Shown one piece after another: positions 1 through 13,100 of a stretch of 64,000 bases of DNA; the stretch's first letter is position 1, and each line of letters begins with the position of its first letter. The position numbers were made by a program, and so were the translations under genes. A model generated the notes under the pieces. It was not told the origin of the DNA and did not search any database. It saw only the letters and a list, made by a program, of their open reading frames with translations. The stretch comes from Chondrosia reniformis (lineage: Eukaryota; Porifera; Demospongiae; Chondrillida; Chondrillidae): contig OX359198.1 in the NCBI GenBank assembly GCA_947172415.1, positions 4,619,401 to 4,683,400 on the forward strand, given 5' to 3'.

Positions 1-640
1 CTGTTTGAAATCTTAATCACCTCTCAATACCACAAGTGTTTTACCTAGCTATTGTTTCTTTGCTCTTAAGTGTAGTCATTCACTGAAGTTACAATTTAAG
101 TGATTGTTGTAGTATTCACTAATCACTTTTAATTGTAACAGTTTGAATTTAAGGCTACTTTATGGAACATGTTGTTTACAAAAGTGTACTTCAGGTATTA
201 TCTTTGGGCCTTCACTTTGAAAGCTTTAGTAGCATAGTACAGTAGTATGTACTTCAAAGTTAGTCTATTTACCTTTAATATATTGTGTACATGGAAAATT
301 GGTTATATATGTGAATAATCATAGTAATAATTGAAATTGTAATAATTGTAATCATTGTCAAACATTATAAAGAGGGAAAGCATTACATATTACGGGAATT
401 GAGTTTAGGATCCACCAGTTCTCAGTCCCTGAACTACAATTTTGTACAGAAATGCTCCATTCATGATTCTCTCTTAAATAACCTCCCAACTAGTGTAGTT
501 TCCATTTAATATGCTCATCAGTGGTGATTCAACTGCAGCTTATTTCATTTATATATTTGTCTACATGAAGATAGAAATAGTAATTTTGTCCTGATTGTAT
601 TTTAATATGGCTACTCAATGAATCAAATTTCCTGGTTTAG
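1..640. other. 5' flank: intron or upstream sequence
   Basis: No coding exon is recognised. The first supported ankyrin-gene exon begins at 641 in phase 2, so its upstream exons lie outside the window and this stretch is probably intron. It is AT-rich and shows no clear repeat. Confidence 0.4.
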
Positions 641-3600
641 ATTTCAACAATTGGAGATGGAGAGGCTTGCACTTGCAAAGGAAAAGGAATATCTAAAGAA
701 GCAACAAGAGGATATTCAGAAAGGGTTGAGCAACTTGGGTGAGAACAACTTGTGTTTTTATGATAACTGTTGCTGCAGCAAGATGTGAATCTTATTTATC
801 CACAAGATACATGAAGTCTCTTATTGTCTGAAGATACTACCTATTCAGGGCTGCATAAAGGGGGGCAAGGGGGGAAATGCCCCCTAGACAACTTACTATA
901 GAGAACATGATCCCCCTAAACTTTTTCAGCACCCTCATATATACCATCCACCCTAAATTTTAAGAATGTTTATTTTGCTCAACCCCTGGACCCAAGTTCT
1001 GCATGCAGCTATTAGCTATTTCTAATTAATGTTTAATATCTTCCTACTAACTCTACAGCCTTTTTATGATATTCCCTCAATAATGACTGATTACATATGT
1101 ATTACATACTTCTTTTCTTATAGATTTATCTGATAATTCTGGAAAAGGATCTGCTGATTCTGCTACAAGTATACACATGTCACTATCCGAGCGTTTCAAT
1201 AGGTAACATATTGTGTATTATATTATTTTTAGGAAATAGAATCAATTCTGCTGCAAGTATGTCTTCAGTAAGTACATATGTACGTTACTTATGTCTTATT
1301 TGTCTTTGGATTGACTGAAGTTAAGCTGCTGAGGCTACATGTCTTCTTGTGTATATACGTACATTTATCATCATTTTAACTTTGAAATTGCCCCACCCAC
1401 TCTGTGAGTCATGAACTCTCTAATAGACAGAATAAGCATTCTTAATGGAACTGAAGTAAAATGATGATTTGCCCCAGATATAGGGTTTGCTTTAGATATA
1501 AAGTCTCTATTATGTCAATAGCTTTATCATATGGTCCATAAGTGTTTGTTACTTATGTCTACTAGATAAATCAGGAGGAGGTACAGACAGTTATTATGCA
1601 GACTAATGGTATGTACGTATGTAATTGGTACATATTATCAATCAGATAGACTGTTTGCTAAGTGCATTGTTATGCATACACATATACCAAAGTATATTAG
1701 TTTCTATCTGAGATGTTAATATTCAAAGTTTACAGTATTACTCTCTTATATTTGGAGAGATGTCATGGTAAACACGGTAGTCCTATGCCATAGTCTTTTT
1801 CACTCTTATTCTACTATGGAAATTATTACATCAGGCTACAATATGGCTCCATTCATGATAATGGTTTACTAAATCTGTCTGTGTAGATAAATTTAGTTTT
1901 ACGTACACTTTATTAGTGTACTTTTGTCATCACATGGTAAACAAGTAGCTTAAAAGACGAGAATGATAGAACTAATACGTACTGAAATATACGAGGAGAA
2001 GTATATAAAATAGTAGGAATGATACTAGTTACTTTCTGAGAAAGCAAAGTGTTATACAGTAAACCCTAACTTCTTTCAATAGAATTTACTAATTGACTCC
2101 ACTTTCAAATTTCCAAATTTGCTTCTTGTTTTGTCTCTTTCTTATTGAAATTTGCTTTCTCGCAAAACACCAGTAGTTACCTTTCTCCTTTCTCAAAATA
2201 TACTAATGCGTAATATATTCATATGTACGTATGTATGATATTAATTTAAAGATAAAAAATTTAAGTTTTTTGACCCAGAAGTCTTCATCAGCAATAATGA
2301 TGACCTCGTTGAAATATCCAATTATTGATTCAATAAGTGTTACTGATATTCAATAGATCTATCTTTAATGTAATAAACATCACAAATTCTCTCCAAAACT
2401 ATATGATATTATTCAAAAGGTGTCCTGACATGTATTCCTCTATTTGAACTTATACAGACATTGATGATTACATAAGTGCACTCTTGGATTCTGAAACTGG
2501 AATACCGCTCTTAGATAGTCAACAGCGCACATTTACTGGTTAGTTCATTTCATGGCCCTTGATTAAGATTTCCTGATTTATCTTGTCTCTTTGAGCACAT
2601 GCCCTTCTGTCCCGCATCACCAAAGGAGCTGCAGCGGCTAAATGGTTTCAAGAAAACTTACATGGTGTAACCACCCTTACAAAAGCAGATAATGTTGGAA
2701 AAAGATTCATGGGTAAGCACTAGATATGGATTTTTAACTACTTGTTACTTGCCATATGATTTCAGTTGTTCAGTATATCTGTTTCTTCTTGTTTCCTCTT
2801 TCTAGAACTTAATGTGATTGCGCATGTCAAAGGAAATCCAGTCTTTAGTCACTCAGAAAAGGAGATCTACTACATCAGAAAGCCTCCACCTACATCTGTG
2901 CCCATGGGAATGCCACCTTATGGAAGATCTGTGGAAGGTTCTATGTGCGTTTTGACTCTAGAGGCAATGTATGACTCCACAGCCACCTTTTAAATTGCAT
3001 TTTTCTTCAGGTTAAGCAGAAGTGGTGTAGGATCGATGAGTGTGGTTGATGGCAACTACGGAAGAGCCTCTAGTTCTCTTAGTCTTCATGCGTATGTGAT
3101 CATAGTTAATGTATCTGGTATTTGGATTTAACTTTAGAGTTTTCTTCATTAGTGAGCCAACAGTGTTTGGTGAAAATGACTACGCATCTACGCCTCTACA
3201 CCAAGCAGCCAGAAAGGGTAGGTAGTAAGCCTTTATTTATTCTAGACAAAGATACGTTTTTACAGTATGTATGCATTTTTGATTTGTGTTTGTATGAATT
3301 GATTTTTCTTTTTTCTTATTTCTAGGAGAAAGAAGTGTAGTCAAAAGCTTGATTCCTCAATTTGATGTTAACTGTGTCGACAGCCAAGGCCGGACACCTC
3401 TTATGTATGCAGTAATAGGTACGTACGTATATCCAATACGTTATTGTTGTGATCATTGGGTGACTTTACTGTAGATCTGCAGCTAGCTATAATGTAATAT
3501 TGTCATCAGTACGTATGTGTGCACATACGTAACTTGTATTGATGATTTATAAATATTCTTTATTTTTGCTTCAGCTGATAAAGCCAAGTGCTGTGAAACT

Positions 3601-6600
3601 TTACTAAGATTGGGGGCTCAGCCAAATGCCCTTGATGGTAAGTGTTGTGCCTTTATGAATTCCTTATATGGTACAGTGCATAAAAGGGTTAATCAGTGAT
3701 TAGGTACTGTGTATCAGTAAAAAGGTAACAACAAATATCAATCAGACGTTACTGAAAGCTGTCTAAGGTTGAACCATAACCTTAATTATTACCGTATTCT
3801 TGAGTTCCATATTTTGCTGTTTGCTTCGTTATGCTTTGTTCATGATTCAAGGGTTTACTAATACAATTAAAATATGTAAATTAAGAAGCAGAACACTGCT
3901 TCAAAGTAGAAACTAATTAAATGACTTAAACCAGAAATGGTACATACACGTGCACAGCTTACTATTTCTGCGGTATACGTAATGTAATAGTGACTTATCT
4001 ACGTATACGTATATGGAGATACAGGAATTACTAATGACAATATTACCTTCATCAGTATGTGTTCTATTGACTGATCTAGTTCAAATTGAATGATCATATA
4101 TATCAACTCTGAGGCTGAAGGTTCAGTTTGAATTAATTATAAACATGTGCTGGCCCTCACAACATCATGCACATTTAGGTGGCCTTAACCTATCACTTAA
4201 TGCTCAAAATCAGCTATATTATTCCTTAGACCTGGTACGTATGTGTATAAGTAGCTGCCAAAATGGTGATTCCTGTAGGCCTAAGTAAATAATGTCTTGT
4301 TCTGACCACTTGAACTTTGTCCTTCTAATTATCGGGGCCAACGAAAGTACATGTAACCAGGATATCATGATGAAGTAGATCAGGAAATATATAGACCACA
4401 TGGTTGGTTTTGTGCCTTAACATAAGATATATGTTAATGATATTTGAAGGTCCTTTTAGTTTCCTTGCTTCTCTTTTATGTTTGAATTCAATTTTATATC
4501 AGATGTGGCATCTAATTAATTATTGTGTCACCATATGCTAGTGCTTTTTATTTGCATAAAGATAATTTCATTGAAAAGGTGAGCTGAATGTTTCCGCATA
4601 TGGTTTTAGTTACAGTGAAGGTAAGTTCTATACTACTACTTTAGCAGTGATTGCTGCTGAAGTATGTATGCTATGAACATTAGCTGAATACTGTAATTGT
4701 GAAAGCGTATTGATTACACGTAATGATGCAAAATATACAACATTTTACATACAAATGCCATACTGGTATTGGGAAACATGACTGTTAATACACAGGTGTA
4801 TGTGTGGAGTCTTTAAATGCTTAGGAAAACCTCAAGTCTGATATACGTATTGTGTGTCTCTGCAGCATGTTTGTTTTTTAAATAATATATTGTTTTCATT
4901 CACTCAGTGTTTAACACTCTATTATTAATCCATATCTGTGTAAATTTCTTCATCACCATCATCCTCATTTTGTTGGCTTTCTTTGACTACATAAGTGTAT
5001 CCTTGTGGTGTGTAATCATTCTGATCAGATTCCACATAGACTTCCTGTTCTGATAGATTTGAGCTGGGTAGTTTATTTGTTGGAATTCCTTTGGGTTTTT
5101 TATCAGGTGCCTTATTGAAGCTTGGCACTCGTACTGTGGTTACAGTGGGCTGCTTGTTGTCTGCCTTATTGAAGCTTGGCACTCGTATGGTGCTTGGGGC
5201 TGCTTTAACACTAAACAGTTGGTATACAAGTAAAGTACAATGTAAGACAGTATGTACAATATATTTTTTTAATAAGATACGTACGTACATTAGTGTTTCT
5301 ATATGTAAATAGATATGTTGTTACATTTAAAACGTAAAGTAGCTTAATTTTTAATTAGCAACAGTTGTATTGTATTGGGAGTCTAGTTTAAGTCTCATCC
5401 AACTCCATTACCTAGATGATGTATTGTAGGTAGTTTGCCATCATTGTACACTCACAGTGAAACTGAAAGCTGTTACAATGTTATGGTAAATATAATTGTA
5501 ACCATATACCTTTCCTGTTGTTTCCTTGAAGTGGTGTTGTTCCTTCTTCTTCCTCTTCTTACAATGAACACTTGGTAAATTTGAATAGCAAGTACAGCTG
5601 AGAGCAGAAGTATTAGCAGGACACCTAGAACTGCTACTGCAATGACAGTGCCATTATGGGCTTGGTTGGCTTGGGGTTGTACATGTGATGAGCCACAGAA
5701 TGTATCATTTACGCTCTTTATTGATCTACATGGTCCAGGCTCAATAAAGTATACCACATAACTTGCAGTTAGCATCATCCTTTGAAGTGCAGTAGTTACT
5801 TTGGTGCAGTTAGTATTATTTCCAATTATAAATGCTCTACAGGTTATAAAGTCTTCTGATTGACATAGTAGAGAGTAATTACTTGGAATGCAATCATCCT
5901 TAAATGTCATGTTCATTTGACTCAGGAAATCCTAAAACCATGTCATTATATATGAGGCATGCACACATAAAAGTGATTGCTGTATATTTCTTTACTTTCT
6001 ATATACTTACAGCGGGAAGCTTTGTAACAAATTCACCACATTTGGATCCCTTTGGCAGTACAATTTTTAGTTCCAGAAGTTTGCTTTGGGTTTTGTCTGA
6101 GAGATATATAGGGGATGAGCATGTAAAACAGCCAGTAGTATGGGTCAACATGTAAGAACTTATCCATGGAGATTTTGTATTGAACTCAGGTTTCCTCTAT
6201 TTCTTACATTATGTAAGACAGTCAGTTACAAGAATTAGTCCTTAGCTACATATATATATGAAATGATCACTGGCATACCTGGTGTATTTACTAATACCAA
6301 AACAAATAGAGACGTTATCTTCACAATGTTAAAGAAAGCCATTTAATAGTTCAACTCTGAGAATAGTTTTGTTGTCTCTTCTTGTGGTTTTACTTCTCAA
6401 AATTACGTTATTACTTGTACTTCCTAAAGCCATAATTGAATAAGCTGATGAGGATGTAAGCCAACTGTCTAAGATATAGTCTCAGTAGTCGACCATTTTA
6501 CCTTGTATTCTATTTCAGCTGTTAATGTACAACATTGCACTAATGATTTACATAATGTATACACAGTTCTTTGTTATTACTTTCATTAAATTTTTAAGAT

Positions 6601-9600
6601 ATTATACCTGTATTTGTGCATCACTGTTAGTTAACTATTTGAGTGAAGTCTTAATTGTCCATTTCTAAAGAACTTTATTACTGTGCTTGGTGTGAATCAC
6701 TGTTAGTGGACAATCTTTGTACTGTGGGAGTATATTTACGTATATGTAGTAATCTACACCCTCTGTAAGTCTTGCAGTTTCACCTTTCTGTGTTCTGTAA
6801 CTGGTACTCTCCAGTCCTCCATCAAGATCCCATTAGAGTGTTATATCAGTGGCAGTCTGCTCTTTAATACAGCAGTTCTTGACCAAAGTTGTTACAATAC
6901 CTGAATACGTACATAGAATATACATATGTACAGATACATGTATACCGGCTTTAATATAATACACATGATTCATGTGATTGAATCAAAGGAAGAAAATAAT
7001 GGCTGTGAAACCAATGAAGGCTACAAATGAGGATTATTGTTGTCCATTTGCTACTAAAGTTTGGCATGTACGTATAATCCTAATTGAAAGCTGTTATCCT
7101 GTGCGTAACTGATCATTGCATCCAATAATTGTTCACTATATACGTATGTGATAGCTAAAGAACCACTATTACACTAAGCTTTTGTCGCCAGACATCATAA
7201 AATTCATGACAAATGTGGTCAGAATGGTGTGGTGTTCAGTTGTTAAATCACCAAATATCCCAAGAATGTTAAGAATTTAGAACTGTTGTGTTCGTGTATA
7301 GAACATTGAAATGAAATTTATACACTATGAATGATTGTACTTGCTACTTTCTAGCATTATAGTGGCACGTTTTGAAACCTATTTGTTCAAGAAGTTTCTA
7401 ATATGTTTCGTACCATATGAAACCTGAAATTTGAATCTGTGGTGGATGGTAAGCTTCTTCCTCAACTCTCCAGCTTCCTCCCCAAAATACCAGTTAAATA
7501 TCAGAGGATCTAATCTCTTTGGCTTAATTCCAGTTGACATGTACTACAATACGAAGGTATCCTTATTTTATAAATGGAGACACAAGGAGAAGCTCCTAAT
7601 TATATAAGTCACTCTATCTTTTCACTGTCTTTCCTGGGTCTGTCTATACTTTTTATAACCAAGTATATATACGTATGTGTATACGTATATATATGTACGT
7701 ATATAAAGAAAGTATCTGTGAAATACCTGTTATATCTTCTACTATGTACATACAGTGAATGGACGAACAGCACTCTTATGGGCTGCTTATCATGGACATG
7801 CTGATTCCATGAGGTCACTATTAAAATCTCCCGAAACCTCACCTGATGTGTCCGATCCTGATGGTAGAACAGGTTAGTTGATAATTATGTTAATTTAATC
7901 ATCATGATGTCTTTCATATCTTATTAGTAAGCATTGTTGTTACACATATTTACTCTCTAGGTTCATGTAAACATTGGTTTGTACTGTCTGGGTTTATATA
8001 TCCTTCCTTGTTCTACTTACGTAGCTCTACATTGGTCTACAAAACCCGAGTCAATTGAGTGTCTCAGAGTGATAGCCAAGTTCTGTGGCAACATAGGTGA
8101 AGCTGTATAAACATTGTACAATATAGTTTAGTTGTACATGGTCCATTGATACTTTATGTATATACATATATACAGTTAACAAGCCAGACAATTCAAGAAC
8201 TACTCCTCTGCACTGGGCAGTATTGTGTAGACACCCCATCCATGTGTCAATACTGTTAAGAGTAAGTGCCTTCTGAAGTGTATTCAAGTAATTTATGATG
8301 AGATGCTATATATGTACTCTGTAATGAATTTCTATTCTATGTTTTTCTATTAGCTGTGTGGGGCAGATCATCTGAGTGTAGATGGAGAAGGAAGAAGTTC
8401 CCTTCACTATGCAGTAACCAAGCAGTCGGTTGAATGTTGTCAGGTACTGCAAAGTTCCTATGTTGGTGGTTAGGTATAAAATGTACACATACATTGCTGT
8501 ACGTAGTAAGCATTTTAAGCTGCTTACTGTATTTTGTGAAGGTCATTTTGGAGCAGTGTGCTGAGCTAGTTAATTTACAAGACAAGAAGAAAAGGTCGCC
8601 TCTCCACTTAGCAATCAGTGGAAAAGGTAACTTTTGTAATTATAGCTACCATACAGATTTAGCATGTACAGTAGTAACTCAACTCAAGGGAATATGGCTT
8701 CCATTTACGTGATGAGAAGCAGTAAAGTATATATGTAAGTATATATGTATTTTTACATTTATCTACTGTACCATTTTCACCTCAGCTACAATAGTCTTAC
8801 TGTTTCTTCTCTTATTTCAATTGTTTATGAATCTAGTCAGAATGAGACACTTAGTGAAATAGCTGGTAATATAAGTAAAACTATTATATGCCTGCATGGT
8901 CTTTCCTCTGTTTATAGGAAGCCTTGAAATTGTGATGAATCTCTTATCAGTGCCTAATGTAGATGTCAACGTAATAGATATTCAGAAAACCACTCCTGTA
9001 CATTGGGCTGTAATCAATAACAGACCAGATATATTGAGATTGCTGATACAACAGTTAGTAAAATGTTATGATGTTATATTATAGGTTTGTATATTAGGCA
9101 TTCTATCCATACCTTTTGTACACTTATAGAGGAGCTAAAACGACAGCTGCTGATGCAAAGAAAATGCAACCTATTCATTATGCACTTCAAAGGGAGTATG
9201 CAGAATGTGCTAAGTTACTGCAGGTAGGCTATATTCACATGTACAATACCATGCATGTTTACCTTCCTATTTTGTCTATACGTACACCTTCACAACATGC
9301 CAAGGATCTGATAAAATCAAATTCTTTGTCTTTATATGAAATTGCCATAAGATAACACATATACTGTATAATAATGTGTGTTATGTATATGCATAATTGC
9401 CTATCCATTCACAAATAGGAATATTATTAATATACGTATACCTTTTGGTGGTAATATACGTAACTAGTAGTTTCAATTAGCTGTTCAAATTGTACTTTTG
9501 CACAGATTGCCAGCAGTAGTCAGAGCAATATTCCTTATATGGCTCTAAGATCAGAGTCCTTCTCTGTTGCTCCTCCCCCTGCTACTCATCGAAGTCATTC

Positions 9601-10009
9601 TGCAAAGATATCTGCTGATAGCTTTGATATTTTAACAGGAAACACAGGTAAAGTTTGCAATAGTTATCCTAGTGTTTACATATGTATGTACTGATACGTA
9701 TGTAGCCTATATTGCTAAGTAATTTTTCTATTATAATAATGAATATACATATGAATATATAAGTATTTGTTTTATGAAGCCTTAAAATTTATTGTAATAT
9801 ATATTTATCCTCATAAATATGTACCATGAACTTTGTTGGATTGCACTTGTGATTACCATTAGGTAACCTTTATAACTGAATACAGAGAATTTTTCTACTA
9901 TTTAACTATATTTCTCACTGTATAAATTTTATATTAATTGGGTACTGCCGATCTTGTTTCAGATACATCAGGTTCAAGAGTGAGGAAAGCCAGTTTGCCT
10001 TTTTCCTAA
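641..10009 (+). CDS. Ankyrin-repeat protein, ANKRD55/inversin type, 3' 20 exons
   Basis: Exons joined by GT-AG with consistent phase: 641-738, 1124-1202, 1240-1267 (28-nt microexon), 1566-1608, 2458-2538, 2626-2712, 2806-2944, 3011-3091, 3138-3217, 3326-3418, 3575-3637, 7756-7872, 8025-8096, 8176-8261, 8354-8443, 8542-8626, 8918-9053, 9130-9223, 9506-9647, 9963-10009 (TAA). About 580 residues lie in the window and the N-terminus is missing. A Lys/Glu/Gln-rich probable coiled coil (LAKEKEYLKKQQEDI) and a linker precede about nine ankyrin repeats, seen as STPLHQAARKG, RTPLMYAV, RTALLWAAYHG, RTALHWS, TTPLHWAV, RSSLHYAV, RSPLHLA, TTPVHWAV and MQPIHYAL. A short Ser-rich tail follows. Repeat number and wording resemble ANKRD55; inversin-like proteins are the alternative. 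Such proteins are adaptors, often ciliary; the role here is inferred. Intron 11 contains receptor A antisense. Confidence 0.85.
4925..6096 (-). CDS. Receptor A: SEA-like, membrane and Tyr-rich tail exons (5' exons not found)
   Basis: Three phase-compatible exons on the minus strand: 6011-6096, 5510-5931 and 4925-5210 (TAA). The first gives LLELKIVLPKGSKCGEF, matching the short third exon of receptors B-F. The second starts DFLSQMNM, carries the Cys-rich block with EPGPC, and a membrane helix (AVAVLGVLLILLLSAVLAI) followed by RRGRRR. The tail has two direct repeats of TxRVPSFNKA, then tyrosines in EVYVES, NDYTPQGYTYVV and EEIYTDMD, the last a YxxM motif. No signal exon is seen. The only FN3-like remnant upstream (6790-6900) contains an in-frame stop. 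Either the gene uses unrecognised 5' exons or it is a young pseudogene; the intact exons argue against long decay. Both neighbours are ankyrin-gene exons on the other strand. Confidence 0.6.
6790..6900 (-). pseudogene. Broken FN3-like exon remnant of receptor A
   Basis: From the acceptor at 6901-6902 the reading is I-V-T-T-L-V-K-N, then matches ATDIT of exon 2 in receptors B-D, and hits TAA where they read FSW. It covers only the first third of the exon. A related fragment lies at 18130-18244. Confidence 0.65.
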
Positions 10010-10364
10010 TTATGCAAGTGTTGAATAACAATTTGCAAATTTGTTTCAAGACCTCCAGGGGTTGTTGCATGCATGCATACGTATGTATATGTATTGCATT
10101 TTAATGGTTTTTAAAGCCTTGTGTTGTATTTTTTCTAATGATTCACCCAAAATGACTTCTGTATTACTATAAGATATACCCTAGGTCATCTTAAAATGTA
10201 CCTCTTGAATATTGGTTTATAAGTTGTATATGGTTGTCAAATCGATAACCTACGTATATTGAATGCAGTCATTACTATACAGTTGATTGACAAAGAACTA
10301 AATAAGATTTGCTAGAATGTGAATTACAGTATGTATATATATCAAAAAGTCTATCATCAGGTAC

Positions 10365-10530
10365 ATATCTTTTGAAAGGATCATCTTTTGACTTTTTGAG
10401 CATCTAAAGACACATTTTTGTTGTCTCTTCCTTGATGTCAGACGTTTAGACCCCAAGGGTCTTCTTCAGTTGATCCTTTCAAAGACAAGTTTGACGCAGT
10501 AAGAAGAAATACTTATTCTATTATCAGGCA
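10365..10530. repeat. Short dispersed element with hammerhead-like core
   Basis: It begins at TTTGAAAGGATCATCTTTTG, contains GACGTTTAGACCCC and GGGTCTTCTTCAGTTGATCC (10439-10470), and ends near GACGCAGTAAGAAGAAATAC. The flanks of the motif are partly inverted (GAAAGGATCA / TGATCCTTTC), so it can fold. A near-identical copy is at 24830-24990, inside the duplicated ankyrin segment, so it predates that duplication. Related pieces are at 37775-37956, 62630-62760 and the window's right end. Confidence 0.6.
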
Positions 10531-10638
10531 TTTGTTTTTATTTAAACATTCATTTACACAGCAGTAATATATAAGTACCTTCTACTTATTTAATCCAGAG
10601 GTATTATTGAACAACAGCAACATAAATTATTGATAATA

Positions 10639-10670
10639 GGACGTTTCAACCCGTAAGTCTTCATCAGCAA
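10639..10670 (-). ncRNA. Hammerhead-ribozyme-like core in the Penelope-like element
   Basis: On the minus strand the sequence reads CTGATGA, a short GACT/GGTT-type stem with loop TACG, then GAAACGTC. CUGANGA, stem II and GAAA in that order is the hammerhead core. Penelope-like elements are known to carry hammerheads in their terminal repeats. Stem II pairing is weak here (G-U pairs), so activity is doubtful. Confidence 0.5.
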
Positions 10671-10755
10671 ACAACTACTTATCTTTGTAAAGGTTCATCT
10701 TTCGACTTTGGGAGCGTCTAGAGATGCAGTTTTTTTCTTCTCGATTCTTTTATCT

Positions 10756-10788
10756 GCCAAACGTTTTGACCCTGGGGGTCTTCTTCAG
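10756..10788 (-). ncRNA. Second hammerhead-like core in the Penelope-like element
   Basis: The minus strand reads CTGAAGA, GACCC-loop-GGGTC stem, then AAAACGTTTGG. The CUGANGA box is intact and stem II is perfect. The GAAA box is changed to AAAA, which should weaken or abolish cleavage. Confidence 0.45.
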
Positions 10789-12614
10789 TGACTGATGTTG
10801 GTCTTCAAGGTGTTTTCATTTATTAGCATCTTCTCCCGCCATTTGCAATTACCTCATCAGTCATGTCATCGGTTACATCATTACCAGAAGAAGGAGAGGT
10901 GAATGGAGTAATCGTAAAAAAGGGTTTCCAACCACTTTTTAATACAATTCCTTGATCTAAGTTCATTCTCACCTGACATTGTTGGATCTTCAGGGCTTCC
11001 TTAATCCTTCTTCTATACCAGTTCTCTTCCCTCTCCACCACTCTGGCTTGGCTCCATTCATTTGGATGGCCAGTTTTTAGGGAGTGAACAGCTAAGCCAT
11101 TGTTCACATCCCCCATCCTGATGGCAGGTTTGTGCTCCGCCATCCTGACTTTCAGCGTTCTTCCTGTTTCTCCAGTGTACACTGCAGGGCAACTAGAACA
11201 GGGGATCTGGTAAATGACACCGTTTATATCCATGGTAGGCTGTGGTTGTTTAGGCCTAGAGAGGATACTCCTCAGTGATCTCTGCTTTGTGAAAATGATT
11301 TCGATGTTCATCTTCCGGCATGTTCTGGAGATCATTTCACTGAAGCCTTTCACATATGGGATAAAAGGTTTACATTTACCATCTACCCTACTTCCCTGGC
11401 TCCGTTGTCTCTTCTTCATGTGCCTAGCAGCAACCTAACAGGGGTATCCGTTGGCCTGGAGTACCCCTTTCAGGTGCTCTTTTTCCTCTTGGAGGACACT
11501 GGATCCAGCACCACAGATCTTCTCCACTCTGTCCCTGAGGCAAAGGGCAATGCCAGCTTTCACCAAAGGATGGTGATGAGACAAGAAGTGATGGTATCTA
11601 TCCGTGTGGTTTGGTTTTCTGTACACAGATGTACTGAAACTTCCTTTGTTTTTCTTCACTAGCACATCAAGAAACAGGATAGAGCCATCTGTCTTCTCCT
11701 CCATGGTGAACTGGATGTTCCCGTGTCTTCCATTAAGGAAAGACAGAAAATCCTCCAGCTGATCCCTACCCTGGCTCCAGATGACGAAGGTGTCATCTAC
11801 ATAATGTAGCCAGAGCCTGGGTTTGGAGCCAGCCTCCTGGAGGGCTTCGTTTTCAAGCTCTTCCATGAAGATGTTTGCCACCACTGGAGAGAGGAGAGCC
11901 CATGGCTGCCCCATCCTTCTGCTCAAAGAACTCGTTATCGTACTGGAAGTACGTTGTCCTAAGACAGAGTTCTGTAAACGTTGTGATGGTGGGAGGGTCT
12001 AGAGTGGTCCGGTCTGATAGGGTGTTGTCTTCCCTCAGCCTCCTGTCAATGATCTGTAAGGAGAGATCTATAGGTACCTTGGTGAACAGGCTCTTCACAT
12101 CAAAGCTGATTAACTTATCTTTGTTCTCTACTTGTTATCCCCTGATTTTCCTCACAAAGTCCTCCGAGTTCCTCACAAAGTGAGGAGTGTTCCCCCACAA
12201 GGGTGACATGCAGGATATTCGCAAGATCTGGATAGGTGGTAGGTAAGGAGTTTAAAGAGGAAACTATAGGTCTCGAGGGGCAACCAGCCTTATGGATCTT
12301 TGGGAGTCCATATAACTGGGGGGGTGGAGCTTTGTTGGTTCTGAACCCTCTTCCTCAGATCATTGGGGAGTTTACCATTTTTCTCCAGTGACCGGAGAAC
12401 TTCAGTTACCTTCCGTTCTATTTTCAATGTTGGGTTCTTTTTGATTGGTTGATAGCTTGTATCATCCAAAAGTTCCCGTACTTTGCAGTCGTACTCTTCT
12501 TTGTCCAGGAGGACTGTGGCATTTCCCTTGTCTGCTGGAAGAATGATGGTGTCAGAGTCCGACTTGAGCTCCTTAATGGCTGCTGTCTGTCTTTTGGTCA
12601 GACTTTTACTTATT

Positions 12615-13100
12615 GTAAGTCTGTTTTGTGGAAAGATTGTAGGTGCATAGCTTGTCAGTGTATATCCTCACGCACCAATTGTTTGCAAGATTTATTCCTT
12701 TTACTTTTAAACAGCAACTATGTCAGAGAGCTTCCTTTGCTTGTAAGGTAGGCTCTGCTGATCCAAGGTATCAATCAGAGAAAGTACGTATATTCTATGG
12801 TGTTACCCAGATATAATATGTACAAATCACAGTTTAAATTATAAATATAACTGTTAGCAGCGTTTCACCTGTCACAGGGTTTGTCATATATGCAATATGA
12901 TAAGAAAAGGTGATATTTGAGAAAATTGTTTACACCTCTGAAGTGAATTGTTAAGGAAGAGACTTTGCTGGTGTGATTGATTGTGCAAAAATTACTCAAT
13001 ATATATAACCTTTTGCATGAGCACAGTTGATTTTGGGATTAGTGCATTTCCTATAACATTTATGTATTTCTTAAAGCTTCAATTGATCTTTTGAATTACC
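12615..13100. other. Flank of the Penelope-like insertion, no gene
   Basis: The first part continues the locus shared with 25055-25090. The stretch around 12690-12800 is related to 28000-28330 (TTGTAAGGTAGGCTCTGCTG in both). No coding signal is seen. Confidence 0.4.

Larger units (their letters stand above)
3638..7755 (+). other. 4.1-kb intron 11 of the ankyrin gene hosting an antisense receptor
   Basis: Most introns of this gene are a few dozen to about 750 bases, so this one is an outlier. It holds receptor A exons at 4925-6096 and a broken FN3-like remnant near 6790-6900, both on the minus strand. From about 4560 to the intron end and on through the last ankyrin exons, the sequence recurs around 13100-15250 and 21690-25080. 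The insertion of the receptor therefore predates the segmental duplication. Confidence 0.65.
10591..12606 (-). mobile_element. Penelope-like retroelement, 5'-truncated and frameshifted
   Basis: On the minus strand the reading order is reverse transcriptase (RT) fragments (12100-11853: LSLQIIDRRL, DGAAMGSPLS), the catalytic YVDDTFVIW block (11926-11435), then a C-terminal GIY-YIG nuclease (11419-10823: GVIYQIPCSS, VYTGETGRTL, RMAEHK). RT followed by GIY-YIG is the hallmark of Penelope-like elements. The reading frame is broken near 11870 and 11435, so it is dead. The insertion is exact: TACTTATT at 10583-10590 recurs at 12607-12614, and the duplicated locus at about 25045-25060 has one copy of TACTTATT joined straight to GTAAGTCTG. 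Two hammerhead-like cores lie 3' of the nuclease, at 10639-10670 and 10756-10788. Confidence 0.88.

Noticed and set aside
5091..6155. Plus-strand frames over receptor A
   Set aside because: Opposite to exons with conserved phase, Cys pattern and membrane helix; no support of their own.
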